Assembly: GCA_963744575.1 (NCBI GenBank) | Contig: CAVUUF010000004.1 | Coordinates: forward strand, 67,920-131,919 | DNA from: Palsa-504 sp963744575 | Lineage (GTDB): Bacteria; Actinomycetota; Actinomycetes; Streptosporangiales; Streptosporangiaceae | Length of the DNA stretch: 64,000 bases | Direction: 5' to 3' | Shown: in pieces, positions 55,225-64,000 of the stretch | Layout: each line of letters starts with the position of its first letter | Numbering within the stretch: position 1 is the stretch's first letter | Translations under genes and position numbers: made by a program | The notes under the pieces: generated by a model | Database searches by the model: none | What the model saw: only the letters and a program-made list of their open reading frames with translations | Told to the model about the DNA's origin: nothing

Positions 55225-55461
55225 ATGCGCACCACATTGTCTGTCGATGATGACGTCCTGCTTGCCGTCAAGGAACGAGCCCGGCGAGAGGGCCGCAGCG
55301 CGGGCGCGGTGCTGTCTGACCTTGCCCGCCAGGCCTTGACCGGCCAGCACCAAACAGCTCAGTCGGCCGAGGAATTTCACGGCTTCCACCCGCTCCCGCA
55401 CCGGGGTCAGGCCGTGTCGAACGCGCTCATCGACAGACTCCGCGAAGACGATCTCGCGTGA
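55225..55461 (+). CDS. vapB: VapB-type ribbon-helix-helix antitoxin
   Basis: The product has 78 residues. The start MRTTLSVDDDVLLAVKERAR, then EGRSAGAVLSDLARQAL, is a ribbon-helix-helix DNA-binding fold; the C-terminal part (EEFHGFHPLPHRGQAVSN, LIDRLREDD) is the likely toxin-binding tail. Its stop overlaps the start of the PIN toxin gene by 4 bases (GTGA). It would neutralise the toxin and repress the operon through the inverted repeat in front. Confidence 0.88.
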   Translation: MRTTLSVDDDVLLAVKERARREGRSAGAVLSDLARQALTGQHQTAQSAEEFHGFHPLPHRGQAVSNALIDRLREDDLA

Positions 55462-55889
55462 AGCACGCTCTCCTCGACATCAACGTCCTGCTGGCTCTGC
55501 TGGACGGCGACCATGTCGATCACGATCGCGCTCGTGACTGGATCAATGCCGAAATCGAAAATGGCTGGGCATCCTGTGCGATTACCCAGAACGGCTTCGT
55601 GAGGATTATCAGCCAGCCACGCTATCCGAGCCCAGTCTCGCCGGCCTTGGCACTCGACCGGCTGGCCCGCGCGAGCAACACCGAGTACCACGAGTTCTGG
55701 CCATGCTCGGTAAGCCTTCTGGACGAGAACCTCATCGATCGCACTCGCCTAGCCGGCCCGCGCCAGGTGACCGATGCCTACCTGCTGGCGCTCGCGACCC
55801 GCCACCACGGCCGGTTCGTCACCTTCGACCGCTCCATCCCGGTGAGCGCGGTGCATGGAGCACAACAGGCCAATCTCATCGTGCTGTGA
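55458..55889 (+). CDS. vapC: VapC-type PIN-domain toxin
   Basis: The product has 143 residues. The PIN ribonuclease acidic residues are visible: Asp in LLDINVLLALLD near residue 7, Glu in the AEIENGW region, Asp in QVTDAYLLALA near residue 104 and Asp in VTFDRSI near 122. VapC toxins cut specific RNAs when VapB is lost. GTG at 55458 overlaps the vapB stop. The last 14 bases overlap the convergent Lrp/AsnC gene. Confidence 0.9.
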   Translation: MKHALLDINVLLALLDGDHVDHDRARDWINAEIENGWASCAITQNGFVRIISQPRYPSPVSPALALDRLARASNTEYHEFWPCSVSLLDENLIDRTRLAGPRQVTDAYLLALATRHHGRFVTFDRSIPVSAVHGAQQANLIVL

Positions 55890-56370
55890 CGGAGGCGGCG
55901 CGGACCAGGGGCAGCACCCGGTAGCGGACCTGGGCGGCGAGGGAGATCAGGGTGGCGGAGCGGACCACGCCCTCGGCGGAGACGATCGCGTCGAGCACGC
56001 GCTGCAGGTCGGCGTTGGAACGGGCCACCACCCGGCAGAGCATGTCCCCGGCGCCGGTGATGGTGTGCAGCTCGAGCACCTCGGGGATCGCGGCCAGTCG
56101 TTCCGCCACCGGATCGTGACCGCCGGCCTGGCGGATCTCCAGGGTGATGAACGCGGTGACCTCGTAGCCGAGCGCGGCCGGATCCACCTCGGGCCCGTAC
56201 CCGGTGATCACGCCGCGCTCCTGCATCCGTTCCAGCCGCGCCTGCACCGTGCCGCGGGCGACGCCGAGCCGCCGGGAGGCCTCGAGCACGCCCACCCTGG
56301 GCTCGGCGGACAGCAGTTCGATCAGCGCGCCGTCAAGACGGTCGACCGGCCCGGGGTAACTGGTAGTCAT
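55876..56370 (-). CDS. Lrp/AsnC-family regulator, probably of hppD
   Basis: The product has 164 residues. The helix-turn-helix is near residues 10-55 (DRLDGALIELLSAEPRVGVL, SRRLGVARGTVQARLERMQ), followed by the RAM domain (AFITLEIRQ, ELHTITGAGDMLCRVVARS). The ATG at 56370 gives the family start; another Met lies 6 codons upstream. It is divergent from hppD across about 100 bases, so it probably responds to tyrosine or a related amino acid and controls that gene. Confidence 0.9.
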   Translation of the reverse strand: MTTSYPGPVDRLDGALIELLSAEPRVGVLEASRRLGVARGTVQARLERMQERGVITGYGPEVDPAALGYEVTAFITLEIRQAGGHDPVAERLAAIPEVLELHTITGAGDMLCRVVARSNADLQRVLDAIVSAEGVVRSATLISLAAQVRYRVLPLVRAASVTAR

Positions 56371-56472
56371 GGTGTACAGAGATACCATGCCTCGTTCGGA
56401 ATTAATAGACAAGATGACTAGCCAAATGACGGTTGGTTGCGCATTTTGAGATCCGGTGCGCATCCTGTCGGC

Positions 56473-57579
56473 ATGACGACACCAGCGCGGGACAGGTTCC
56501 CCATCATCGGCATGGACGCCGTGGTCTTCGCGGTCGGGAACGCGAAGCAGGCGGCGCACTACTACTCGACCGCGTTCGGCATGCGCCGGACCGCCTACCG
56601 GGGTCCGGAGACCGGCTGCCCGGACGAGGCGGCCTACGTGCTGGAGTCGGGCGGCGCGCGGTTCGTCTTCCGCGGCCCGGCCCGGCCCGGGACCCGGCTC
56701 GGCATGCGGGTGGCCGCGCACGGCGACGGGGTTACCGACCTGGCGCTCGAGGTCAGCTCGGCCGAGGAAGCCTACGACTATGCCGTTACCCACGGCGCCC
56801 GCGGCCTGGCGGCGCCGCACCTGCTCGAGGACGAGTCGGGCAAGGTGATGGTGGCGGCCATCGCCACCTACGGTGACACCCGGCACACGCTGGTGCAGCG
56901 GTCCGGTTACTCGGGCAGCTACCTGCCCGGGTTTGTCCCGGCATCGCCGGCCGTCGCGCCGGGCGGACGCGCCTTCTTCACCGAGATCGACCACTGCGTG
57001 GGCAACGTCGAGCTCGGCAAGATGGACGAGTGGGTGGACTTCTACCACCGGGTGATGGGCTTCACCAACATGAAGGAGTTCGTCGGCGACGACATCGCCA
57101 CCGAGTACTCCGCGCTGATGAGCAAGGTGGTGGCGGACGGCTCTCGCAAGGTGAAGTTCCCGCTGAACGAGCCCGCGGCCGGCCAGCGCAAGTCGCAGAT
57201 CGACGAGTACCTGGAGTTCTTCGGCGGGCCCGGGGTGCAGCACATCGCGCTGGCCACCGACGACATCGTGGCCAGCGTCCGCGCCATGCGGGCGGCCGGC
57301 GTGGAGTTCCTGGCCACCCCGGGCAGCTACTACGACGAGCTCGGCTCGTGGGTCGGCGAGACCCGGGTGCCGATCGGCGAGCTGCGCGAGCTGGGGATCC
57401 TGGCGGACCGGGACGAGGACGGCTACCTGCTGCAGATCTTCACCCAGCCGGTCCAGGACCGGCCGACCGTGTTCTTCGAGCTGATCGAGCGGCACGGATC
57501 GCAGGGGTTCGGCAAGGGGAACTTCAAGGCGCTGTTCGAGGCGATCGAGCGGGAACAGGCCCGGCGCGGGAACCTCTGA
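56473..57579 (+). CDS. hppD: 4-hydroxyphenylpyruvate dioxygenase
   Basis: The 368-residue cytoplasmic Fe(II) enzyme converts 4-hydroxyphenylpyruvate to homogentisate in tyrosine breakdown. Two vicinal-oxygen-chelate domains are present. The iron ligands are His in TEIDHCVGNVELG near residue 176, His in GVQHIALATDDI near 255 and Glu in VFFELIERHG near 335. KGNFKALFEAIEREQ and RRGNL form the normal C-terminus. ATG at 56473 is preferred over an upstream in-frame ATG. A weak or absent ribosome-binding site suggests a short leader. Confidence 0.96.
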   Translation: MTTPARDRFPIIGMDAVVFAVGNAKQAAHYYSTAFGMRRTAYRGPETGCPDEAAYVLESGGARFVFRGPARPGTRLGMRVAAHGDGVTDLALEVSSAEEAYDYAVTHGARGLAAPHLLEDESGKVMVAAIATYGDTRHTLVQRSGYSGSYLPGFVPASPAVAPGGRAFFTEIDHCVGNVELGKMDEWVDFYHRVMGFTNMKEFVGDDIATEYSALMSKVVADGSRKVKFPLNEPAAGQRKSQIDEYLEFFGGPGVQHIALATDDIVASVRAMRAAGVEFLATPGSYYDELGSWVGETRVPIGELRELGILADRDEDGYLLQIFTQPVQDRPTVFFELIERHGSQGFGKGNFKALFEAIEREQARRGNL

Positions 57580-57601
57580 GTCCAGCCGGGCTGAGCGGCC
57601 A

Positions 57602-59275
57602 TTACGGACGCCGCCTGACCGCCCGCCGCACCCAGGCCAGGACGGTCTTCAGGTCGCCGTTGTCGAGGAAGTACGCGACCACGCCGAAGGCCAGGATCGC
57701 GCCGACGGCGGCCGGCACCGCCAGGGCGACGGCCTCCAGCTTGTGCTGCAGGGGCACCGCCAGGCTCACCGCCACGCCCACCGCGGCGCCTGCGGCGCAG
57801 GCGGCCAGCCCGGCGAGCGTCGCGTGGCCGGCGCCCCGCACCGCGGCCGGGCCGCAGATCCTGCGGGCCACGGATACCAGCGGAACGGCCACCACGGTCT
57901 GGCCGATGGTGGTACCCAGGGCGAGCGCGGCGACCACCAGGCGGGCCGGGACCAGCTCGGCCAGCACCACGTCCGCGATGATCGTGATCAGCCAGCTTCC
58001 GGCCAGCGCCGCGGCGGCGACCTTGAGCCGCCCGATGACGAACATGACCCGCGACAGGTTGGCGATCACCGCGATGCCCGCGATGCCGGGAGCGAACAAC
58101 AGGAAGGCCTCGATCAGCTGCGGGACCTGATCGGGCTGCCTGGCCAGCACGTGCGCGGCGGGAATGGCGAGGGCCGCGACCACCGCCGTGCCGAGCCACG
58201 ACATGAGCAGGACCGCCCGGGTCGACCCGGCGCTGGTCCGGTCGAAGTCCGGCCCCGCCCGCGCGGACAGCACCGGGAACGCGCTGACCACGATGGACAG
58301 GGCCAGGACCGCGTATATCGAGTTGAACACCTGCGACCCGTAGTTGAACAGGACGATCGCGCCGGTCGTCCCGCGCCCGTTGGCCAGGGTAATGGCCACC
58401 ACGTTGGCCACGTCCATGGCGATGAGCTCCACCACGCCGACCAGCGCCAGGCCACCCGCACGGCGCGCCACCCCGGGCGGGAACCGCAGCACCGGCCGCA
58501 GTCGCAGGTGCAGCCGCCACGTCGGCGGTATGGCCACGACGGCCAGCGCGGCCACGCCCAGCGTGGTCCCCACCGACAAGACGAGCTCGGCTGGCACCGG
58601 CAACCGGGCCAGCGACCGCCCCTGGTTCAGCGGGACGAAGGCCAGGTAACAGGCGATGAGCACCAGGCTGGAGATCCCCGGGCCGATCGACGGCGCGGCG
58701 AACCGGCGGTAGGACTGCAGCAGCCCGTAGAGCACGACCGACAGCCCGTACAGCAGGGCCTGGGGAGCGAATGCCCGCAGCATGTCGCCGGTGACGGCGA
58801 CGACGTTGGCCCGGACGCAGCCCGCGTTCGGGTTGCTGGGGTTGAGCAGGGAGGCGATCGGCCCGGCGGCGGCCACGATGGCCAGCACCAGCGGCACGAC
58901 GATGATGACGGTCCAGGTCAGCAGCGCCGAGGTGATGTGGCCGACTCGTGCCTTCTCCGCCGGGTCACGGTCGGCCCGCTCGGCCGAGCGGGCCAGCACC
59001 GGGACCATCGCGCTGGTCAGCGCGCCGCCCAGGATCAGCTCATACAGCAGGTTGGGAACCTGGTACGCGGTGACGTAGCTCGTGCCCAGGCAACTCGCGC
59101 CGACGGTCTGAGAGAACACGAGCGTACGGACCAGGCCCAGGATCCGGGACAGTATCGTGAGGCCGGCCACCACGGCGGCGCCGCGGGCGATGCCCTCCCC
59201 GAGTCGCTGCGCCGGACCCGGGGCGGCCGGCGCCGCCTGGCCGGCGCGTTTGCCTTTACCGGTCTGCGCATGCAA
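57602..59275 (-). CDS. MurJ/MviN-like lipid flippase
   Basis: The product has 557 residues with about 14 hydrophobic helices. The N-terminal block ARGAAVVAGLTILSRILGLVRT and SYVTAYQVPNLLYELILGGALTSAMVPVLAR is the MurJ signature. It belongs to the MOP superfamily and would move lipid-linked precursors across the membrane. Since actinobacteria usually have a main MurJ elsewhere (fused or near the origin), this may be a second, specialised copy. It lies 12 bases after the threonine ammonia-lyase gene on the same strand. Confidence 0.88.
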   Translation of the reverse strand: MHAQTGKGKRAGQAAPAAPGPAQRLGEGIARGAAVVAGLTILSRILGLVRTLVFSQTVGASCLGTSYVTAYQVPNLLYELILGGALTSAMVPVLARSAERADRDPAEKARVGHITSALLTWTVIIVVPLVLAIVAAAGPIASLLNPSNPNAGCVRANVVAVTGDMLRAFAPQALLYGLSVVLYGLLQSYRRFAAPSIGPGISSLVLIACYLAFVPLNQGRSLARLPVPAELVLSVGTTLGVAALAVVAIPPTWRLHLRLRPVLRFPPGVARRAGGLALVGVVELIAMDVANVVAITLANGRGTTGAIVLFNYGSQVFNSIYAVLALSIVVSAFPVLSARAGPDFDRTSAGSTRAVLLMSWLGTAVVAALAIPAAHVLARQPDQVPQLIEAFLLFAPGIAGIAVIANLSRVMFVIGRLKVAAAALAGSWLITIIADVVLAELVPARLVVAALALGTTIGQTVVAVPLVSVARRICGPAAVRGAGHATLAGLAACAAGAAVGVAVSLAVPLQHKLEAVALAVPAAVGAILAFGVVAYFLDNGDLKTVLAWVRRAVRRRP

Positions 59276-59287
59276 CTCCTGACCCCC

Positions 59288-60508
59288 CTAGCCGAAGGCG
59301 AGAGTGTAGCCGGCGGCACGCAGCGCGCCGATCACCTCGCCGCAGTGCTCGGGTCCGCGGGTCTCGACCTGCAGGACCACCTCGACCTCGTCCACGTGCA
59401 GCCGGGGGGCCAGCCGTTCGTGCCCGACCTCGAGCACGTTGGCGCCGAGATCGGCCAGGTCGGCGAGGAGCTTCGCGAGCGACCCGGGCTGGTCGGGCAG
59501 CCTGCAGCGGAACGCCAGGTAGCGGCCGGCCGCGGCGAGGCCGTGCCGGAGCAGCTTGGCCAGCAGCAGCGGGTCGATGTTGCCGCCGGAGAGCACCACG
59601 ACCACCGGCGAGGCGAAGTCGCGCGGATGCTCGAGCAGGGCGGCCGCCCCGGCCGCCCCGGCCGGCTCCACCACCTGCTTGGCCCGCTCCAGGCACAGCA
59701 GCAGCCCCTGGGACAGGCTCTCCTCCGAGACCGTCACCACCCGCGCGGCCTGGCCGGACAGGATCCCGAACGCGATGTCACCCGGGCGGCTGACCGCGAT
59801 GCCGTCCGCCATGGTGGGACTGGCCTGCACCGACACCGGATGCCCGGCGGCCAGCGAGCCCGGGTACGGCGCGGCCGCCTCCGCCTGCACGCCGACCACC
59901 TGGATATCCGGATCGAGGCCCTTGACCGCCACCGTGATGCCGGCCGCCAGGCCGCCGCCGCCCACCGGCACCACGACCGTGCGCACCTGCGGGCACTGCT
60001 CGATGATCTCCAAGCCGAGCGTGCCCTGCCCGGCCACGATGTCCGGGTGGTCGTAGGGATGAATGAACACCGCGCCGGTGCGCTCGGCGAAGGCGAGAGC
60101 CTCGCCGACCGCGTCCTCGACGCAGGTGCCGTGCAGGATGACCTCCGCCCCGTAGCCGCGCGTCGCCTGCACCTTGGGCAATGGCGCGCCCGCGGGCATG
60201 ACCACCGTGGCCGTGCAGCCGAGCAGCCCGGCCGCGAACGCGACCCCCTGGGCGTGGTTGCCCGCGCTGGCCGCGACGACGCCGCGGGCCCGTTCGGCGT
60301 CCGACAGCTTGGCGATCCTGAAGTAGCCGCCGCGGACCTTGAACGACCCGGTCCGCTGCAGGTTCTCGCACTTGATGAAGACCGGCCCGCCAACCGTCTC
60401 GGACAGGACCCGGGAATGCAGCATGGGCGTGTCCGAGATCACATCGTGGATCAGCTTCCGCGCGGCGGTTACGTCATCGGAGCTGACCACGTCAGGGGTT
60501 GTTGCCAC
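59288..60508 (-). CDS. ilvA: Threonine ammonia-lyase (threonine dehydratase) with ACT domain
   Basis: A 406-residue fold-type II PLP enzyme that turns threonine into 2-oxobutanoate and ammonia. PLP sits on the Lys of RTGSFKVRGGYF near residue 57; ASAGNHAQGVAFAAG and VPVGGGGLAAGI bind the cofactor phosphate. The C-terminal domain (about 330-406) has one ACT fold (FRCRLPDQPGSLAKLLADL), shorter than in biosynthetic IlvA, which fits the catabolic or single-ACT form. It is divergent from the MoxR-like gene. Confidence 0.93.
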   Translation of the reverse strand: MATTPDVVSSDDVTAARKLIHDVISDTPMLHSRVLSETVGGPVFIKCENLQRTGSFKVRGGYFRIAKLSDAERARGVVAASAGNHAQGVAFAAGLLGCTATVVMPAGAPLPKVQATRGYGAEVILHGTCVEDAVGEALAFAERTGAVFIHPYDHPDIVAGQGTLGLEIIEQCPQVRTVVVPVGGGGLAAGITVAVKGLDPDIQVVGVQAEAAAPYPGSLAAGHPVSVQASPTMADGIAVSRPGDIAFGILSGQAARVVTVSEESLSQGLLLCLERAKQVVEPAGAAGAAALLEHPRDFASPVVVVLSGGNIDPLLLAKLLRHGLAAAGRYLAFRCRLPDQPGSLAKLLADLADLGANVLEVGHERLAPRLHVDEVEVVLQVETRGPEHCGEVIGALRAAGYTLAFG

Positions 60509-60600
60509 CCAAGAAGTCTGCCACTCCTCCGCCGCCCCGGTGGCCCACCTCCAGCCGGCCGCAGATGCGAACAGGCGCGATCACGACATACTGTCGAAAG

Positions 60601-62013
60601 GTGCAGCAATACAGCGAGGACCACCAGGCGAAGACTCTCGGCGAACTGCGCGCCAGCGGCCACGCGTACCGCGGCGTCAAGGAGGAGATCAGACAGAATC
60701 TGCTCGCCATGCTGCGGGAGGGACGGGATCCCTTTCCCGGCATCGTCGGGTTCGGCCAGACCGTCCTGCCCCACCTCGAGCGGGCCCTGATCGCGGGGCA
60801 CGACATCATCCTGCTGGGCGAGCGCGGCCAGGGTAAGACCCGGCTGATCCGCACCCTGGGCGGGCTGCTTGATGAGTGGACTCCCGCCGTCGAAGGCTGC
60901 GAGATCAACGACCATCCCTACCACCCGGCGTGCGCCCGGTGCCGCCGCCTCGCCGCCGAACTGGGCGACGGGCTGCCGGTCACCTGGCGGCACCGCGACG
61001 ACAGGTACGGGGAGAAGCTCGCCACCCCGGACACCAGCGTCGGCGACCTGATCGGCGACATCGACCCGGTCAAGGTGGCGGAAGGACGCACCCTGGGTGA
61101 CCCGGAGACCATCCACTTCGGTCTGGTGCCGCGGACCAACCGGGGCATCTTCTCCCTGAACGAACTGCCCGACCTGGCCGAGCGGATCCAGGTGTCCCTG
61201 CTGAACGTGCTGGAGGAGCGCGACATCGGCATCCGCGGCTACGCGCTCCGGCTGCCGCTGGACCTGCTGCTGGTGGCCAGCGCGAACCCGGAGGACTACA
61301 CCAACCGGGGACGGATCATCACCCCGCTCAAGGACCGGTTCGGCGCGGAGATCCGGACGCACTACCCGCCGTCCCTGGCCGACGAGCTCACCTTGATCAG
61401 GCAGGAAGCCGACATCTGGACCACCGCGGAACTCCCCGGGCACCTGGTGGAAGTGATCGCCAGGTTCGCCCGGGGCGTCCGCGAGTCGCCCGCCGTCGAC
61501 GCCCGTTCCGGGGTCTCGGCGCGGTTCGCCATCGCCGCGGCGGAAAGCGCCGCGGCGTCGGCCGTGCGCCGGACGGCGCTGGCCGGAGCGCGGGAGGAGA
61601 CGCCCGTGGCCCGGGTGTGCGACCTGCCGACCGTGGTCAGCACGCTGCGCGGCAAGGTCGAGTTCGAGGTCAGCGAGGAGGGCCGGGAAGAGGAAGTGCT
61701 CGGCGCGCTGCTCCGCCGGGCCATCGCCGACACCTTCCGGTCCCGGCTGGGCGGCGTGGACCTGTCCGGCCTGCTGGCCAAGTTCGAGGACGGCGGCACC
61801 GTCGAGTCGGGCGAGCTCGTACCCGCCACCGAGCTGCTGCGGCGGATCGGCGACGTCCCCGGACTCGCCCGGATCATGTCCCGGCTGGGCATGGACGGCG
61901 GCGAGTCGTTCGGGCAGGCGGCGGCCGCGGTCGAGTTCGCCCTGGAGGGCCTGTACCTGATGCGCAGGCTGTCCAAGGACACCGACGGCAGCAGCAGCGT
62001 GTACGGGACCTAA
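60601..62013 (+). CDS. MoxR/magnesium-chelatase-like AAA+ ATPase
   Basis: The product has 470 residues. Walker A is LLGERGQGKTRLIRTL near residue 80; Walker B and sensor regions include NRGIFSLNELPDLAERIQVSL and LLVASANPEDYTNRGRIITP. An insert with Cys/His residues (CEINDHPYHPACARCRR) lies after the first helix. The family pairs with VWA proteins, here the next gene, one base after the stop. Despite the usual magnesium-chelatase label, no bacteriochlorophyll genes are present; it is more likely a chaperone-type ATPase. GTG at 60601 is the start. Confidence 0.9.
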   Translation: MQQYSEDHQAKTLGELRASGHAYRGVKEEIRQNLLAMLREGRDPFPGIVGFGQTVLPHLERALIAGHDIILLGERGQGKTRLIRTLGGLLDEWTPAVEGCEINDHPYHPACARCRRLAAELGDGLPVTWRHRDDRYGEKLATPDTSVGDLIGDIDPVKVAEGRTLGDPETIHFGLVPRTNRGIFSLNELPDLAERIQVSLLNVLEERDIGIRGYALRLPLDLLLVASANPEDYTNRGRIITPLKDRFGAEIRTHYPPSLADELTLIRQEADIWTTAELPGHLVEVIARFARGVRESPAVDARSGVSARFAIAAAESAAASAVRRTALAGAREETPVARVCDLPTVVSTLRGKVEFEVSEEGREEEVLGALLRRAIADTFRSRLGGVDLSGLLAKFEDGGTVESGELVPATELLRRIGDVPGLARIMSRLGMDGGESFGQAAAAVEFALEGLYLMRRLSKDTDGSSSVYGT

Positions 62014-62014
62014 C

Positions 62015-64000
62015 ATGGCGAATTACCGGTACGGCCGATACGTCTACGGGCCGGACCCGCTGGCCCTCCCCTTCGACGTGCGCGGCGCCGTCGACGAGAT
62101 GGGTGACTCGATCCTGGCCGGCGCCGACCCGGCCGACGCGCTGCGGGAACTGCTGAGGCGGGGTTTCGGCGACCGGGCCTGCCGCCGGGGCCTGGATGAC
62201 CTGCTGCGCCGGGTGCGCGAGCGGCAGCGGGAGATCCGCGGCAGCGGACGCCTCGACGGCATCCTGGAGCAGGCCCGCGCCCTGCTCGACACCGCCGTCG
62301 GGCAGGAGCGCGCCGAGCTGTTCCCCGACCCGAGCGACGAGGCCAGGCTGCGTGAGGCCGATCTCGACGCGCTGCCCGCCGACACGGCCCAGGCGATCCG
62401 GCAGCTGGCCGGCTACGACTGGCGGTCACCCGCCGCCCGTCAGACCTTCGAGCAGCTCAGGGACCTGCTGCGGAGCGAGGTGCTGGACAGCCAGTTCCGC
62501 GGCATGCGGCAGGTCATGCAGAATCCCGATCCGCAGGCGATGCAGCGGGTCAAGGACATGCTCGCCGACCTGAACGAGATGCTGGCGGCGGACGCGCGCG
62601 GCGAGCACACCCAGGCCGATTTCGAGCGGTTCATGGCGCGACACGGCGACCTGTTCCCCGACCAGCCGCAGAACCTCGAGGAGCTGGTGGACTCGCTGAT
62701 CAGCCGGATGGCCGCGGCCGAGCGCCTGCTGCGCTCGCTCAGCGACGAGCAGCGCGAGGAGCTCGCCCAGCTGATGGCGAACGCGCTGGACGACGCGGGC
62801 CTGGCGGCCGAGATGGCCAGGCTCGCCGACGCGCTCCGGTCCCGGCGCCCCGAGCTGGACCGGGCCGGCCTGAGCGGCGGGGTCCAGATGTCCGGCCAGG
62901 AGCCGCTCGGCCTCGGCGACGCCACCACCGCCCTGGCCGAGCTCGCCGACCTGGCCGAGCTGGAGGGGGCGCTGGGCCAGGACTACCCGGGTGCGAGGCT
63001 GGACGACGTTGACGAGGAAGCGGTCCGGCGGGCCTTCGGGCGCCAGGCCGTGGACGACATCGAGGCCCTGCGCCGTCTCGAGCGCGAGCTCGAGCGGCAG
63101 GGTTACCTGACCAGGAACGCCGGGCAGCTCGAGCTCACCCCCAAGGCGGTGCGCAGGCTCGGCGACACGGCCCTGCGCCGGATCTTCGGCGAGCTGGACT
63201 TCGGCCGCAGGCCGGGCGATCACGACCTGCACGACGCCGGGCAGGCGGGCGAGCTTACCGGCACCACCCGCCCCTGGGAGTTCGGCGACGAGCAGCCGCT
63301 CGACGTCCCCGCGACGGTGCGCAACGCCGTGCTCAGGGGGGCTCGGGGGGGCGGAGAGCCCCCCCGTGATCGGGGGGGTCTGGGGGGGTCGTCCCCCCGG
63401 GCTACCAGGGTCAGGCTGGCCGCGCAGGACTTCGAGGTGACCGAGACCGAGCGCCGCAGCACCGCGGTCGTGTCCCTGCTGGTCGACCTGTCCTACTCGA
63501 TGCAGCTGCGCGGGACCTGGGCCGCGGCCAAGCAGACGGCGCTCGCGCTGCACGCGCTGCTGCGCAGCCGGTTCCCCCAGGACGCCGTCCAGGTGGTGGG
63601 CTTCTCGAACTACGCGCGGGAGCTGCGCGAGACCGAACTGGCCGGGCTCGGCTGGGACATGGTGCAGGGCACCAACCTGCACCACGCGCTGCTGCTGGCC
63701 GGGCGCCACATCGACCGGCACCCGGAACACGAGCCGGTCGTCCTGATCGTGACCGACGGCGAGCCGACCGCTCACCTGCAGCGGGACGGGCGATCCTGGT
63801 TCGACTGGCCACCGTCTCCCGAGACGGTGGAACTCACCCTGGCCGAAGTGGATAAGATGACCCGCCGGCACGCCGCGCTGAATATTTTCATGCTGGCGGA
63901 CGACGCCAGGCTCAGCGCGTTCGTTGACAACGTAGCCAGGAGGAACGGCGGACGCGTGCTGCAGGCGGCGCCCGAACATCTCGGTGAGTATGTCATCCGT
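62015..64000 (+). CDS. VWA-domain protein partnered with MoxR-like ATPase, 3' end outside window
   Basis: An ATG at 62015, 1 base after the upstream stop, opens a frame that runs without a stop to the edge (662 codons). The N-terminal 430 residues are helical and charged (MANYRYGRYVYGPDPLALPF; QREELAQLMANALDDAGLA). The VWA domain begins near residue 485: VSLLVDLSYSMQLRG carries the DxSxS metal site, followed by GTNLHH and VTDGEPT. Between them, codons 440-465 are an insertion of G- and C-runs that reads RGARGGGEPPRDRGG-type residues. ATPase and VWA protein should act as one complex. Confidence 0.88.
   Translation, partial: MANYRYGRYVYGPDPLALPFDVRGAVDEMGDSILAGADPADALRELLRRGFGDRACRRGLDDLLRRVRERQREIRGSGRLDGILEQARALLDTAVGQERAELFPDPSDEARLREADLDALPADTAQAIRQLAGYDWRSPAARQTFEQLRDLLRSEVLDSQFRGMRQVMQNPDPQAMQRVKDMLADLNEMLAADARGEHTQADFERFMARHGDLFPDQPQNLEELVDSLISRMAAAERLLRSLSDEQREELAQLMANALDDAGLAAEMARLADALRSRRPELDRAGLSGGVQMSGQEPLGLGDATTALAELADLAELEGALGQDYPGARLDDVDEEAVRRAFGRQAVDDIEALRRLERELERQGYLTRNAGQLELTPKAVRRLGDTALRRIFGELDFGRRPGDHDLHDAGQAGELTGTTRPWEFGDEQPLDVPATVRNAVLRGARGGGEPPRDRGGLGGSSPRATRVRLAAQDFEVTETERRSTAVVSLLVDLSYSMQLRGTWAAAKQTALALHALLRSRFPQDAVQVVGFSNYARELRETELAGLGWDMVQGTNLHHALLLAGRHIDRHPEHEPVVLIVTDGEPTAHLQRDGRSWFDWPPSPETVELTLAEVDKMTRRHAALNIFMLADDARLSAFVDNVARRNGGRVLQAAPEHLGEYVIR
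63336..63405. repeat. G/C-run palindromic repeat inside the VWA gene
   Basis: GGGGGGCTC and GAGCCCCCC are exact 9-base arms (63336-63364), followed by CGGGGGG and a matching CCCCCCG some 16 bases on. The block is unlike the neighbouring coding sequence and keeps the reading frame. It resembles dispersed G-run repeats of actinobacterial genomes. Confidence 0.7.

Noticed and set aside
57743..60790. 1015-codon plus-strand frame opposite the MurJ-like and ilvA genes
   Set aside because: His/Arg/Gln-rich antisense shadow; both minus-strand genes carry full family motifs.

Overview
The window is very GC-rich DNA packed with genes that often start with GTG and often overlap by 4 bases (ATGA or GTGA). 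Several markers point to a mycothiol-producing actinomycete: mycothiol conjugate amidase Mca, the actinobacterial families DUF2530, DUF3027 and DUF3263, a DtxR/IdeR-type regulator, CIRCE operators on groEL, a HAIR operator on lon, and a mycosin-like membrane protein. The species cannot be named from the sequence. No rRNA, tRNA or CRISPR array was seen.

Layout. 1-8.4 kb: 5'-cut MFS exporter, KamA-family radical SAM enzyme, plsX, argS, then an exported protein coupled to a receiver-less winged-helix regulator. 8.4-19.3 kb: frameshifted PAS/GAF/SpoIIE/HATPase phosphatase, DtxR-family regulator, pdxH, citrate synthase, serC, RNA cyclic phosphodiesterase, MarR regulator, DUF2530, DUF3027, MFS. 19.3-27.7 kb: cold-shock-domain protein, groEL with two CIRCE sites, cspA, a ubiquitin-like sulfur carrier, a threonine-synthase-family enzyme behind a SAM-I-type riboswitch, otsA, otsB, DUF3263, SAM hydrolase. 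27.8-35.9 kb: inactive-looking mycosin, HspR-type lon, lutABC, phosphopantetheinyl transferase. 36-42.7 kb: decayed GMC oxidoreductase joined to an ABC-2 permease fragment, SDR, folB with a GntR stub, RecQ-PRTase fusion, rhodanese, TetR. 42.7-50.9 kb: serS behind a folded 102-base element, an IS200/IS605-type tnpB element, and an unknown acidic protein facing a SWIM/SNF2 operon. 51-64 kb: mca, greA, MFS plus divergent TetR with twin operators, VapBC, Lrp/AsnC plus hppD, MurJ-like flippase, threonine ammonia-lyase, and a MoxR-like ATPase with a VWA partner that runs off the right edge.

The most interesting locus is 22.3-24.05 kb. A SAM-I-type riboswitch leads a threonine-synthase homologue and a CysO/MoaD-like sulfur carrier whose Gly-Gly is masked by 12 residues. 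This fits homocysteine synthesis from O-phosphohomoserine and a protein thiocarboxylate better than plain threonine synthesis.

Four genes (SpoIIE phosphatase, mycosin, serS, SNF2) are split by apparent single-base frame breaks. Three more (plsX, citrate synthase, otsB) have no in-frame stop where homology ends. This pattern looks like residual assembly indels, so protein ends should be treated with care. The GMC region is genuine decay.
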